Source of the DNA: Methanosphaera sp.
GTDB lineage: Archaea > Methanobacteriota > Methanobacteria > Methanobacteriales > Methanobacteriaceae
DNA length: 34,335 bases
Reading direction: 5' to 3'
NCBI RefSeq assembly: GCF_022768985.1
Contig: NZ_JALEKL010000005.1
Coordinates: 1-34,335, forward strand
Below the pieces are notes generated by a model. It did no database searches and was not told the origin of the DNA. It was given only the letters and a program-made list of their open reading frames with translations. The position numbers and the translations under genes were made by a program. Positions 1 to 7,402 of this stretch are shown piece by piece (position 1 is the stretch's first letter; every line of letters starts with the position of its first letter).

Positions 1-125
1 GGTATGGCGACCAAAGCGATAGGGTCACATCTGATCTCGTCTCGATCTCAGTAATAAAGTCTATCTACGTTCTTGTTGGTACTATAAGCGGTAAACTTAT
101 GGGAAGGCTCGAAAGTTGCCAGCCC
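1..125 (+). rRNA. rrf: 5S ribosomal RNA (5' end at or just outside the window edge)
   Basis: The first 125 bases read as an archaeal 5S rRNA. The conserved core CGATCTCAGTAATAAAGTC corresponds to the loop region that reads CGAACUCGGAAGUUAAG in other 5S rRNAs. The ends can pair: TGGCGAC at 5-11 with GTTGCCA at 115-121, forming the terminal helix I, and the outer bases GG (1-2) can pair with CC near 124-125. The length fits the usual 120-130 nt. It is GC-richer than the flanking DNA, which turns almost purely A/T right after position 127. It probably ends an rRNA operon whose 16S and 23S genes lie to the left. The exact 5' end cannot be fixed because the window starts there. Confidence 0.88.
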
Positions 126-374
126 TTAAAAAAATACAAAAAAAAGCTATTTTTTAAACTAATTTTAACTGATATATTTTTGATTATTTATTTTTATTAA
201 TTTTATTTATTTTTTAGTAACTGTTTTTAGAAGTAATTTTATTTTTGTTTTGCAATATTTTCTATTTATTTTTCAATTAATTTTATTATATTTTAATTAC
301 ATAGATATTATTTAATTTAGACTTTTAATTTTGACTATTTTTTATTAATTTATATTTATGGAGGTTTGTTTTAA

Positions 375-1166
375 TTGTTATATTTTATAGGTCTTGGTTT
401 ATTTAGTGAAGATGATATTTCTTTTAAAGGTTATAAGGCACTTAAGAGTGTTGATTGTATTTATGCTGAGTTTTATACAGCACGTTTGATGGGTGGTAAT
501 ATTGATAAGTTGATGGATGAAATTGATGTTCCTTTTATTCAACTTAAACGAGAAGATGTTGAAGATAATAATGTCATAATAAAAGAAGCTATGGATAAGG
601 ATATTGCATTTGTTACAGCAGGTGACTCTTTAATGGCAACTACTCATACAGATTTGTATGTTGAAGCTAAAAATAAGGGTATAGAAACATGTGTTATACA
701 TGGTAGTAGTATTTTTTCTGCAGCTCCTGGACTTAGTGGTCTTCAAGCATATAAATTTGGTAAAACAACTACTGTTCCATTCCCTGATGAGAACTTCTTC
801 CCACACTCACCATATGATGCTATAAAACAGAATTCAGAAAATGGATTACATACTCTTGTTCTTCTTGATATTCAAGCTCACAAAGATAGATATATGACTG
901 TTAATCAGGCAATTGATTATTTATCAAAAGTTGAAGGTGAACGTAATGAGGGAGTATTTGATGATGATAGAATTGTAATTGGTATTGCTCATGCAGGTAG
1001 TGATAAACCTATAGTTAAAGGTGGTCGTGTATGTGATGTTAAAGACTTTGACTTTGGTGAACCACTTCATTGTATGATTGTACCTGGTGATCTTCACTTT
1101 ATTGAAGCTGAAGCTTTAATTACTCTTGCAGATGTTGATGAAGAACTTCTTAAGGATTTCCTCTAG
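375..1166 (+). CDS. dphB: Diphthine synthase (diphthamide biosynthesis methyltransferase)
   Basis: This 263-residue protein belongs to the DphB/Dph5 family. These enzymes use S-adenosylmethionine to methylate the modified histidine of translation elongation factor 2 during diphthamide synthesis, in the cytosol. The N-terminus MLYFIGLGLF and the SAM-binding motif GDSLMATTH (residues 83-91) are typical of this tetrapyrrole-methylase fold, as is the segment GLSGLQAYKFGKTTTVPF (about 119-136). Length is that of the family. The start is TTG at 375, supported by GGAGGT at 360-365, nine bases upstream. It lies about 250 bases after the 5S rRNA and appears to be transcribed alone. A run of T follows the stop codon. 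Confidence 0.93.
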   Translation: MLYFIGLGLFSEDDISFKGYKALKSVDCIYAEFYTARLMGGNIDKLMDEIDVPFIQLKREDVEDNNVIIKEAMDKDIAFVTAGDSLMATTHTDLYVEAKNKGIETCVIHGSSIFSAAPGLSGLQAYKFGKTTTVPFPDENFFPHSPYDAIKQNSENGLHTLVLLDIQAHKDRYMTVNQAIDYLSKVEGERNEGVFDDDRIVIGIAHAGSDKPIVKGGRVCDVKDFDFGEPLHCMIVPGDLHFIEAEALITLADVDEELLKDFL

Positions 1167-1344
1167 AAATTTAAATTCATAAGCATCTTTCTTTTTTTCT
1201 TATTTTTTTTTATTAAAATTCTAAATTTTAAGTGTTATTTTTAATGTTTTATTGTATATTATTTTTTTATATATTTAAAGAATATTTTTTAGTTATTTTT
1301 TTTTATCTTTAATTAGTTTTAAACTAATTTAATAGTTATTATAT

Positions 1345-1362
1345 ATACTAAATATTTAGTAT
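1345..1362. promoter_or_regulatory. Perfect 18-base palindrome in the promoter region of the adhesin-like gene
   Basis: ATACTAAATATTTAGTAT is its own reverse complement. It sits 60-77 bases before the adhesin start, overlapping an ATATATACTAAATA stretch that could be the TATA box. A second short inverted repeat, GTTCA (1385-1389) / TGAAC (1396-1400), lies between it and the ribosome binding site. A dimeric repressor site over the core promoter is one reading. AT-rich palindromes also arise by chance, so the assignment is tentative. The rest of 1167-1421 is A/T-rich and shows no gene. Confidence 0.4.
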
Positions 1363-1421
1363 TATTTTAAACATACTTTTTATTGTTCAGTTTTTTGAAC
1401 ATATCGAATACTTGGTGGAAT

Positions 1422-3131
1422 ATGAAGAATATAAAGAAAAATATTTCAATCATATTTATCTCATTATTTTTCATAACTATAATTACATCAGCTGCAGCAG
1501 CAGATGATAATAATATGACAGATACTAATAGTGATAATGAAAGTCAATTATTAGCTTATGATCATTTATATAGTAACTCTGAGTATGCGAAAAATAATCC
1601 GATAAGAAGATTGAGAGATCCAGACTTAGACATAAGAAGCGTTGATGAAGAACCATATAGTGAAGAAATAAATATAATTAGTATTTCTAACACTGATAAT
1701 AATAATAAGACTGTGAAAATTAAACAGCCTAAAACTAACGCTAGTGTAAATGTGGATGTTGATGATTCATTTAAAATACTCGGTAAACTTAAAGCAAATA
1801 CTATAGTATTTGATGAAAATCAAACCTTGATAAATTCGGGTGTTGTTACCTATTATCTTAATGATGAAGTAATATCTACTCAAAATTTAAATAATGGATT
1901 TTCAAGATTAAATTATTCACTAGATCAAACAAAAACAGCAGGACGTTATCTTTTCAAGGTAACATTTACTGATGATGAATATAACTCTAATGAGTTTTCT
2001 ACTTTCATAAATATTATGCGTAGTGATATTTGTGATGTTACAATTCCATCACAAAATATATATTCTGGTGAAGATCTAGAAATTAAGGCTGATATTTTAG
2101 ATAAGACTACAAATTCTAAACTACTTGGAAATATTTCAGCTACAGTTGTTATTAATGGACAACCTTTTATGATAACAGATATTGTTGATGGTAAGGTTGA
2201 TGTTAAAATTGCACAACTTACAGAGGGAATGTATGATATTAAATTATTAATACCTGAAAGTCAACTTTATAATGCTAAAAACATAACAACAACAGCTAAA
2301 GTTAAAAATAGACGTGCAAAAATGAATGTTTTCATTGATTCTGGAAATAAAACTATTGATAATATGACAATTCATACAACAGTTGTTGATGAAGATACAA
2401 ACAATCCTATTAATGGTGGAATTATAGAATTTAGTGAAGATAGTGTTGTTATTGGTGATGCTAATGTTATTAATGGAAGTGCAGATTTAAGCTTTGAAAA
2501 TCTTGTAATGAATACAGGAATTTATAGGTTTGATGTAGTATATATTTCAAAAAATTATGATGTTATCTCTAAAACTAAAGATATTGAAATAACACATAAA
2601 ATTGATATGAAAAATATATCACTTGATACAAGGTATGTTGGAATAGGTGAAGATTTAAATATTAATGAAACACTAAAAGATGTAGAAAATAGGGGTATTT
2701 TTGATGATGTTGTAGTTGAAGTATTCCTTGATGGTATTAATACACAAAATATGACAATTACAGATAGTCAAATGGATATTTCTATTAATACAGAAAATTT
2801 AAATTCAGGTGTTCATGATCTTAAATTAAATCTAATTCCACAACAGGATATTTATAATCCTAATCTAATTAATTCTAAAATTGTAGTAGAAAATGCTACA
2901 GTAAGTATGGATATTTTAACTAATCATCCTAAAATTGGTGATGTATTAGATGTTAATTTATTCATTATAGATTATAATATGCAAAATATTAGTGGAAATG
3001 TTATTTTTAAATTAAATGGTAAAACACTTAAAGATGAAAATAATAATACTATAAAATTAGATGTTAATAGTAATATCTTAAATTTTAAGTATAAACTTCC
3101 AAGTAATATTGGTGCTGGAAATTATATTTAA
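1422..3131 (+). CDS. Adhesin-like surface protein, N-terminal part, ended early by a frameshift
   Basis: The frame encodes a secreted protein with a clear signal peptide: MKNIKKN, then a hydrophobic stretch (about residues 8-24), then a cut near SAAAADD. An ATG at 1422 with GGTGGA at 1414-1419 directly before it fits the signal peptide far better than the in-frame TTG at 1383. After an Asp/Asn-rich linker the protein consists of repeated beta-rich modules of roughly 90-100 residues of the bacterial Ig-like type (pattern: variable gene-like opening, then GxYxxxVxY or similar). This is the architecture of methanobacterial adhesin-like proteins, thought to act in contact with host or partner cells. 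The frame stops at 3129-3131 in the middle of a module (GAGNYI then stop), while the coding sense continues in the -1 frame without a break. No C-terminal anchor is seen in either part. Confidence 0.8.
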   Translation: MKNIKKNISIIFISLFFITIITSAAAADDNNMTDTNSDNESQLLAYDHLYSNSEYAKNNPIRRLRDPDLDIRSVDEEPYSEEINIISISNTDNNNKTVKIKQPKTNASVNVDVDDSFKILGKLKANTIVFDENQTLINSGVVTYYLNDEVISTQNLNNGFSRLNYSLDQTKTAGRYLFKVTFTDDEYNSNEFSTFINIMRSDICDVTIPSQNIYSGEDLEIKADILDKTTNSKLLGNISATVVINGQPFMITDIVDGKVDVKIAQLTEGMYDIKLLIPESQLYNAKNITTTAKVKNRRAKMNVFIDSGNKTIDNMTIHTTVVDEDTNNPINGGIIEFSEDSVVIGDANVINGSADLSFENLVMNTGIYRFDVVYISKNYDVISKTKDIEITHKIDMKNISLDTRYVGIGEDLNINETLKDVENRGIFDDVVVEVFLDGINTQNMTITDSQMDISINTENLNSGVHDLKLNLIPQQDIYNPNLINSKIVVENATVSMDILTNHPKIGDVLDVNLFIIDYNMQNISGNVIFKLNGKTLKDENNNTIKLDVNSNILNFKYKLPSNIGAGNYI

Positions 3132-3832
3132 CTGCAATATATACAGCTCCATATCATTTAAGATGTGAAACAAATGGTATATTTAATGTTTCAAGACGTA
3201 ATCTTGAATCTATAAATATTGCTGATATTAAATTATATGGAGATGAAAAAAACATTCCACTTTCTATGAAAATATGTGATGTTGATGGTATTCAACTTAA
3301 AGGAGATATGAAGGTTGTTGTTAAAATTGATGGAAAATCAAATATTAAAACAACTATGAAAGATGGTGTATTGAATTTAAATATTGATACATCAAAGTTA
3401 GGATTTAAAAAACATGATGTTGAAGTTATATTTGGTGTAAATTCCAGGTATAATCAGAAATCTATAAAAACATCTATTGATATGACTCCTAATGCTATTG
3501 TTTGTGTTGAATTACTTAAACATACCTCAAACATAGAAGTAGTAACCCAAGCTATAGATATGAATAATAAATCTCTTGATGGTTCTATAATTTATAAGCT
3601 TAATAGTGTTACAATAAAAGATTCACATAATAATACATTAAAATCACAACTTAAAGATGGATGTGCAAAACTCATTTATAATACATCATCTCTAAAAACT
3701 GGTAAGTATAATCTTACAGTTAAATATGTGGGAAGTAATAATTATCAGAAAGAGTGTATTGTTGTATTTGGTGTGGATAGTTTAGATGCTCTTAAAGTTA
3801 ATAAGTCATCTAAACTTACAATGGTAGAATAA
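3128..3832 (+). pseudogene. Adhesin-like protein, C-terminal part in the -1 frame
   Basis: Reading on from T3128 in the -1 frame gives LTAIYTAPYHL, which completes the interrupted Ig-like module of the upstream gene, and then about 230 further residues of the same module type (for example GKYNLTVKYVGSNNY near the end). There is no start codon with a ribosome binding site of its own: the first ATG (3266) has none, and about 45 coding residues precede it. One lost base in the short T run at 3127-3129, a sequencing error, or ribosomal frameshifting would all explain the arrangement. The rejoined product would be about 800 residues with a signal peptide and no visible membrane anchor. The stop lies inside a terminator-like hairpin. 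Confidence 0.75.
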
Positions 3833-3863
3833 AATATTTTTTCTACCATTATACTTTTTTTTT
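3820..3863 (+). terminator. Hairpin plus T-run terminator overlapping the adhesin stop codon
   Basis: AATGGTAGAA (3820-3829) pairs perfectly with TTCTACCATT (3841-3850) over 10 bp, with an 11-base A/T loop containing the stop codon. A run of nine T follows at 3855-3863. It looks like a bacterial-style terminator, although T-runs alone are usually enough in archaea. Confidence 0.7.
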
Positions 3864-4005
3864 CAAATATTTTTTATTATTTTATTAAATCTTTAAACCT
3901 TATTTTAGTTAGCTATTTTTTTTTAAAGAAAGATTTTAAATATTTCTTACTTTATAATATTACATGATATTTAAAATAATAATTTTCGAGTGATGTATTA
4001 AAAAA

Positions 4006-4179
4006 ATGTGTAAAAAAAGAAGTAGTATAATTTTAATTTTGAAGATTTTATTTAAATTTAAGGGATTTTTTAAGTGGTTGTTAAAGCTTAAATTCTCCTT
4101 TGATAAGAAGTTTTTGAAGTTAAAATGGTTTTTTGATAAAATAAAGATCTTTTTTAGGATAATAAAAAAGATAGTGTAA
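4006..4179 (+). CDS. Putative 57-residue cationic Lys/Phe-rich peptide
   Basis: ATG at 4006 opens a 57-codon frame ending with TAA at 4177-4179. The peptide holds 16 Lys, 2 Arg, 11 Phe and 2 Trp with only 2 Asp, so net charge is about +16. It contains no Asn and no Tyr, although random A/T-rich DNA would produce AAT and TAT codons as readily as AAA and TTT, so the composition does not look like chance. Two adjacent 11-residue units, LLKLKFSFDKK (25-35) and FLKLKWFFDKI (36-46), are related and would form amphipathic helices. A TATA-like TATTTAAAATA lies at 3968-3978, so the transcript could begin only a few bases before the ATG, and only a weak GAGTGATG precedes it. The gene for another small protein follows after 15 bases. 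Function is unknown. A membrane-active peptide or nucleic-acid binder is a guess from composition. Confidence 0.5.
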   Translation: MCKKRSSIILILKILFKFKGFFKWLLKLKFSFDKKFLKLKWFFDKIKIFFRIIKKIV

Positions 4180-4194
4180 AAAGAAGTGTTTTAT

Positions 4195-4419
4195 ATGAAT
4201 AATACAAATAAAGACGTATCTTTTCTGAAGGGTGCCCACATAACTCATGATGTTTATAAAGATATTCAATTTATTCGTGATAATAAGACTTGTTTTTATG
4301 AAGTTATATGTACAAAACATGACAATAGTCAATGTCATATTTATATTGGTTATGATGGTGCTGCTGCTCGCAGAACCTATAATCGTATCATGGCATCAGC
4401 TAAGTATATTGATGAATAA
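4195..4419 (+). CDS. Small hypothetical protein (74 residues)
   Basis: The frame encodes a compact, soluble-looking 74-residue protein that I do not recognise. It has a mixed composition with two Cys and several aromatic residues, including the segment CHIYIGYDGAAARRTYNRIM near the C-terminus, which does not look like random A/T-rich translation. ATG at 4195 is preferred; an in-frame GTG at 4186 would add three residues. No strong ribosome binding site is visible (AAAAGAAG lies 9-16 bases upstream), which fits translation coupled to the cationic small gene ending at 4179. The two may form a two-gene operon. It converges with the ArcS-like gene on the other strand 55 bases downstream. Confidence 0.6.
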   Translation: MNNTNKDVSFLKGAHITHDVYKDIQFIRDNKTCFYEVICTKHDNSQCHIYIGYDGAAARRTYNRIMASAKYIDE

Positions 4420-4474
4420 ATTTTTTTTAGGAATATCTTTTCATCCCCCTTCATTATATTTTTTTTACTTTTTT

Positions 4475-5194
4475 TTAGTATAGTTGTGTGTATTTTTGTA
4501 GATAGTTTTGATGATTTTTATCTAGTAGTCTGTGTAGTGTCATTAACTCTGGATGTGTTGCTGCTCTTTGTTCTGTTAGATTTCTTAGTGTTTTGTTTTT
4601 CATGTTTTGTTGTATTTCACATATTGTATATTCTAGTTGTTTTATGTTTTCTTTTTCCAGGTCATCTGTCATGTCATATTCACTTGCTGGGTAGATGTTT
4701 GTTTGTGTCATTAGGTTGTCATTTTTTGCTTCATATATTGCACGTGATGTATCAAAGATGTCTATTCCTATGTATGCTAGTATTGGTATGATTTGTGTTG
4801 TTGCAAATGGGAAGTATAGTGTTGTGTTTGGGTTTATGTTTTCTCGTACATTGATTATTATTTCTAGTAGTTTTTCTGGATTTCTTTGTAGTTCATCTGT
4901 ATTTGCAAATGTTAGTTTTGTGTAGTTTAGTTTTTCTAGTTGTTTTGCACATTCTACTCTTAGGTCTGTGTATTGTGCTCCTTGTATTACTGCTATTTTT
5001 GTTTTGTCTTCTTCTTTTTTTGCAAGTTCTATTGTTTTTCGCATGTTTTCTTCGGCTATTTCTTTTTGTATTTTAAATGGTGTTGCTATATTTTCTACTG
5101 TGTCTAGTTGTTTGTAGTTTATTATGTTTGGTGTTTGCATTTCATCTTGTTGACCTATTCTTGCAGGTCCATCATGTGCTTTTATTTTCATCAT
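4475..5194 (-). CDS. TGT/archaeosine synthase-like N-terminal-domain protein
   Basis: This 239-residue protein resembles the tRNA-guanine-transglycosylase-like domain of the ArcS/TgtA2 family, which converts preQ0 in archaeal tRNA to archaeosine. The opening MMKIKAHDGPARIGQ matches the family N-terminus, the segment ILAYIGIDIFDTSRAIYEAK resembles the conserved stretch around the TGT barrel, and LRNLTEQRAATHPELMTLHRLLD resembles its C-terminal helices. The full-length enzyme is more than twice as long and carries a lyase-like domain and an RNA-binding PUA domain. Both are absent here, so this is either one subunit of a split enzyme or a paralogue with another role. AAGGATG lies about 11-14 bases before the two tandem ATG codons. 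A TATA-like CTATAAAAGATA lies near 5257-5268 on the complement. Assignment is by remembered family motifs and is moderate. Confidence 0.58.
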   Translation of the reverse strand: MMKIKAHDGPARIGQQDEMQTPNIINYKQLDTVENIATPFKIQKEIAEENMRKTIELAKKEEDKTKIAVIQGAQYTDLRVECAKQLEKLNYTKLTFANTDELQRNPEKLLEIIINVRENINPNTTLYFPFATTQIIPILAYIGIDIFDTSRAIYEAKNDNLMTQTNIYPASEYDMTDDLEKENIKQLEYTICEIQQNMKNKTLRNLTEQRAATHPELMTLHRLLDKNHQNYLQKYTQLY

Positions 5195-5307
5195 TTTATT
5201 TTCTACATCCTTTAAGTTTTTTTTGTTTATGTTTATATTTTTTGTTTTTTATATGGTATTATCTTTTATAGATTAATTTCATTTTTTTTTAGTTGTACCT
5301 AAGATGT

Positions 5308-5357
5308 GTGTAACCTTTAAGGTTACACAGTGTAGTTTTTTTGAAACCTTTAAATAC
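5308..5357 (+). promoter_or_regulatory. Perfect inverted repeat with a second half-site over a TATA box, upstream of hdrC
   Basis: GTGTAACCTT (5308-5317) and AAGGTTACAC (5319-5328) are perfect 10-base inverted arms around one central T. The core AACCTTTAA recurs 33 bases downstream at 5345-5353, about three helical turns away, and there runs into TTTAAATA, a good archaeal TATA box (5350-5356). The arms contain G/C in a region that has almost none. The layout is that of a regulator dimer site plus a half-site over a core promoter. It lies between the divergent ArcS-like gene and hdrC. The regulator is unknown. Confidence 0.6.
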
Positions 5358-5441
5358 TAAACTTAAAAAAATTAATAAGTAGAGATTTATACAATGGAAA
5401 AATCATTTTGTAAATTTCTACAAGTTAACTATTAAAAATTT

Positions 5442-5502
5442 ATCCAAATTGGATTTGATAAAAAATAAAAATAGGATGTGTTTTTTTATCAAAATCCACA
5501 TC
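5442..5502 (+). promoter_or_regulatory. Overlapping, mutually exclusive hairpins in the hdrC upstream region
   Basis: Three pairings compete here. ATCCAA (5442-5447) pairs with TTGGAT (5449-5454). GGATTTGATAAAAAA (5451-5465) pairs with TTTTTTATCAAAATCC (5482-5497), with one bulged base. GATGTG (5475-5480) pairs with CACATC (5497-5502). The second and third interleave and cannot both form because no loop is left to cross the long stem. A 13-codon reading frame starts at ATG 5394, before them. The remaining stretch to hdrC is A/T only and includes a possible proximal TATA box (TTATAAATTT, about 5560). Confidence 0.4.
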
Positions 5503-5606
5503 TAATAAAAAAAATATTTTTTCTTGGATGTAAAATATTTTAAATTTAAAAATAACAATTATAAATTTATTTTTTATATTGTGTATTTTATTAATGGAGT
5601 GAAAAA

Positions 5607-6170
5607 ATGACATTATTAAACGAAAGTGATTATTTAGTAACAGACGCAGATGTAGATCTTTCATTTAAAGATGAAATTATGGCAAATGGAAGTGAATCAT
5701 TAGCAGTATGTTATCAATGTGCAACCTGTTCAGGAGCATGTCCTTCAGGTAGAAGAACACCATACCTAATCAGAAAATTAGTAAGAAAAGCATTAATGGG
5801 ATTAAAAGAAGACGTAATTTCAGATGACGCAATCTGGATGTGTACAACCTGTTACGCATGTCAAGAAAGATGTCCTCGTGATGTAAAAATTGTAGAAATC
5901 GTAAAAGCTGTAAGAAACGTAGCAGCACACGAAGGCTACATGGCATTAGCACACAAAAAAACTGGTTCTTTCGTAGCAAAAACCGGTCACGCAGTACCAA
6001 TTAACGATAAAGTAAAAGCTTTACGTGCAGAAATCGGACTCCCTGAAGTACCACCTACAACAATCAGCGATGAAGCAGCTTTAGAAGAAGTACAAACTTT
6101 AATTAAAGCTACAAAATTCGATGAATTAATAGGTTACGACTGGAACACCGGTGACCTTAAAGAAGAATAA
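5607..6170 (+). CDS. hdrC: CoB-CoM heterodisulfide reductase subunit C
   Basis: HdrC is the iron-sulfur subunit of the soluble HdrABC complex. It passes electrons to HdrB for reduction of the heterodisulfide CoM-S-S-CoB, the last step of methanogenesis. The 187-residue protein has two ferredoxin-type motifs: C35, C38, C41, C45 and C79, C82, C85, C89, each followed by Pro, for two [4Fe-4S] clusters. Length is normal. ATG at 5607 follows GGAGTGA at 5596-5602. It forms an operon with hdrB 37 bases downstream, while hdrA is not in this window, as is usual in Methanobacteriales. Codon choice is richer in C-ending codons (AAC, GAC, TAC) than in most neighbours, consistent with high expression. The unusual upstream region suggests regulation. 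Confidence 0.96.
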   Translation: MTLLNESDYLVTDADVDLSFKDEIMANGSESLAVCYQCATCSGACPSGRRTPYLIRKLVRKALMGLKEDVISDDAIWMCTTCYACQERCPRDVKIVEIVKAVRNVAAHEGYMALAHKKTGSFVAKTGHAVPINDKVKALRAEIGLPEVPPTTISDEAALEEVQTLIKATKFDELIGYDWNTGDLKEE

Positions 6171-6207
6171 GTTTTTAATTGAAAATTTTTAATTAGGAGG
6201 ATAAATT

Positions 6208-7101
6208 ATGGCATATGCTTACTTTTTAGGATGTATAATGAACAACAGATACCCAGGTATCGAAAAAGCTACAAGAGTTTTAATGGAAAAACTAGGCGTA
6301 GAATTAAAAGACATGGAAGGAGCTTCATGTTGTCCAGCACCTGGAGTATTTGGATCATTTGATAAAGAAACATGGGCAACAATCGCAGCAAGAAACATAA
6401 CAATTGCTGAAGATATGGGTGGACAAATATTAACAGAATGTAACGGATGTTTCGGATCATTACACGAAGCAAACAACGCATTAAAAGAAGATGAAGAACT
6501 TAAAGAAAAAGTAAACGGATCTTTAAAAGAAATCGGAAGAGAATTCCAAGGAACAACCGATGTAAGACACTTCGCAGAAGTATTATACAACGAAGTTGGA
6601 CTTGAAAAAATCGCTGAAACCTTTGAAAAAGATTTAAACTTAAATGTTGCTGTACACTACGGATGTCACTTCCTCAAACCTAGTGACGAAGTACAAATCG
6701 ACAACCCTAAAAACCCAACAATTCTTGATGAACTTGTAGAAATTACAGGTGCAAAATCTGTACCTTACCAAGACAAAATGATGTGTTGTGGAGCAGGTGG
6801 AGGTCTAAGAGCAAGAGATCTTGAAGTAACAACAAGTTTCACACATGAAAAACTTGAAAACATGACCAAAGCTGGCGTAGATGCAATCGTAGATGTTTGC
6901 CCATTCTGTCACATGCAATTTGATGCAGGACAAGTAGAAGTAAACAACCAATACGACACAAACTACGAAATCCCAGTATTACACTTAGCTCAATTATACG
7001 GATTAGCAATGGGACTTTCACCAGAAGAATTAACACTTGACAAACAAGTAGTTGATCCTACTGAATTAGTTGAAAAAATGAACAGTCCTAGAGAAGAATA
7101 A
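6208..7101 (+). CDS. hdrB: CoB-CoM heterodisulfide reductase subunit B
   Basis: HdrB is the catalytic subunit that cleaves CoM-S-S-CoB on two non-cubane [4Fe-4S] clusters. The 297-residue protein shows both CCG-type cysteine sets: C9, C41-C42, C78, C81 in the first half and C153, C193-C194 (MMCCGAGGG), C231, C234 (CPFCH) in the second. All expected cysteines are present and length is normal. ATG at 6208 follows a strong AGGAGG at 6195-6200. It is translated after hdrC in the same operon, shares its C-ending codon preference, and is followed by a strong hairpin terminator at 7131-7190. HdrB docks on HdrC; in the full complex HdrA and the MvhADG hydrogenase supply electrons by flavin bifurcation. 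Confidence 0.97.
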   Translation: MAYAYFLGCIMNNRYPGIEKATRVLMEKLGVELKDMEGASCCPAPGVFGSFDKETWATIAARNITIAEDMGGQILTECNGCFGSLHEANNALKEDEELKEKVNGSLKEIGREFQGTTDVRHFAEVLYNEVGLEKIAETFEKDLNLNVAVHYGCHFLKPSDEVQIDNPKNPTILDELVEITGAKSVPYQDKMMCCGAGGGLRARDLEVTTSFTHEKLENMTKAGVDAIVDVCPFCHMQFDAGQVEVNNQYDTNYEIPVLHLAQLYGLAMGLSPEELTLDKQVVDPTELVEKMNSPREE

Positions 7102-7130
7102 GACTTTTTATTTTAATGTCTAAAATTCTT

Positions 7131-7190
7131 AAAAAAAGGAAGGGAATAAGATCTATCTTTTATGGTATTTCTTATTCCCTTTTTTTTATT
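7131..7190 (+). terminator. Strong hairpin terminator of the hdrCB operon
   Basis: AAGGGAATAAG (7140-7150) pairs perfectly with CTTATTCCCTT (7171-7181), and the stem extends through GU pairs and A:T pairs into the flanking A and T runs. A 20-base loop separates the arms and a T-run follows (7181-7187). The rest of 7102-7402 is A/T-rich with no gene; ATATATACTTAAT near 7378-7390, just before the next gene, may belong to its promoter. Confidence 0.8.
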
Positions 7191-7402
7191 TAAAATATCA
7201 TCACCTATAACTAAGATAAATTATTCAAACTAACACTATTTTTTAGTAAATTATACACTATTTTTATAAAAAAAAGCATATTTAGATATAATAATAATGA
7301 CAAATAGAATATTAAATATAATAATATTAAAAATATAAAAAAAAATAAGATTTAGAAAATAAAATAAATCAAAATAATATATACTTAATATGGAGTGAAA
7401 AT

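Noticed and set aside
126-374. A tRNA gene after 5S rRNA
   Set aside because: The stretch is almost pure A/T with no TPsiC-like GGTTCRA or cloverleaf arms.
4247-4483. A 78-codon frame in another phase over the small hypothetical gene
   Set aside because: Its composition is that of shifted A/T-rich DNA (Phe/Leu/Ile/Val runs), with no ribosome binding site; the 4195-4419 frame is better balanced.
5451-5502. An H-type pseudoknot from the interleaved arms upstream of hdrC
   Set aside because: No bases remain between the third and fourth arms to cross a 15-bp stem, so the pairings must be alternatives rather than one fold.
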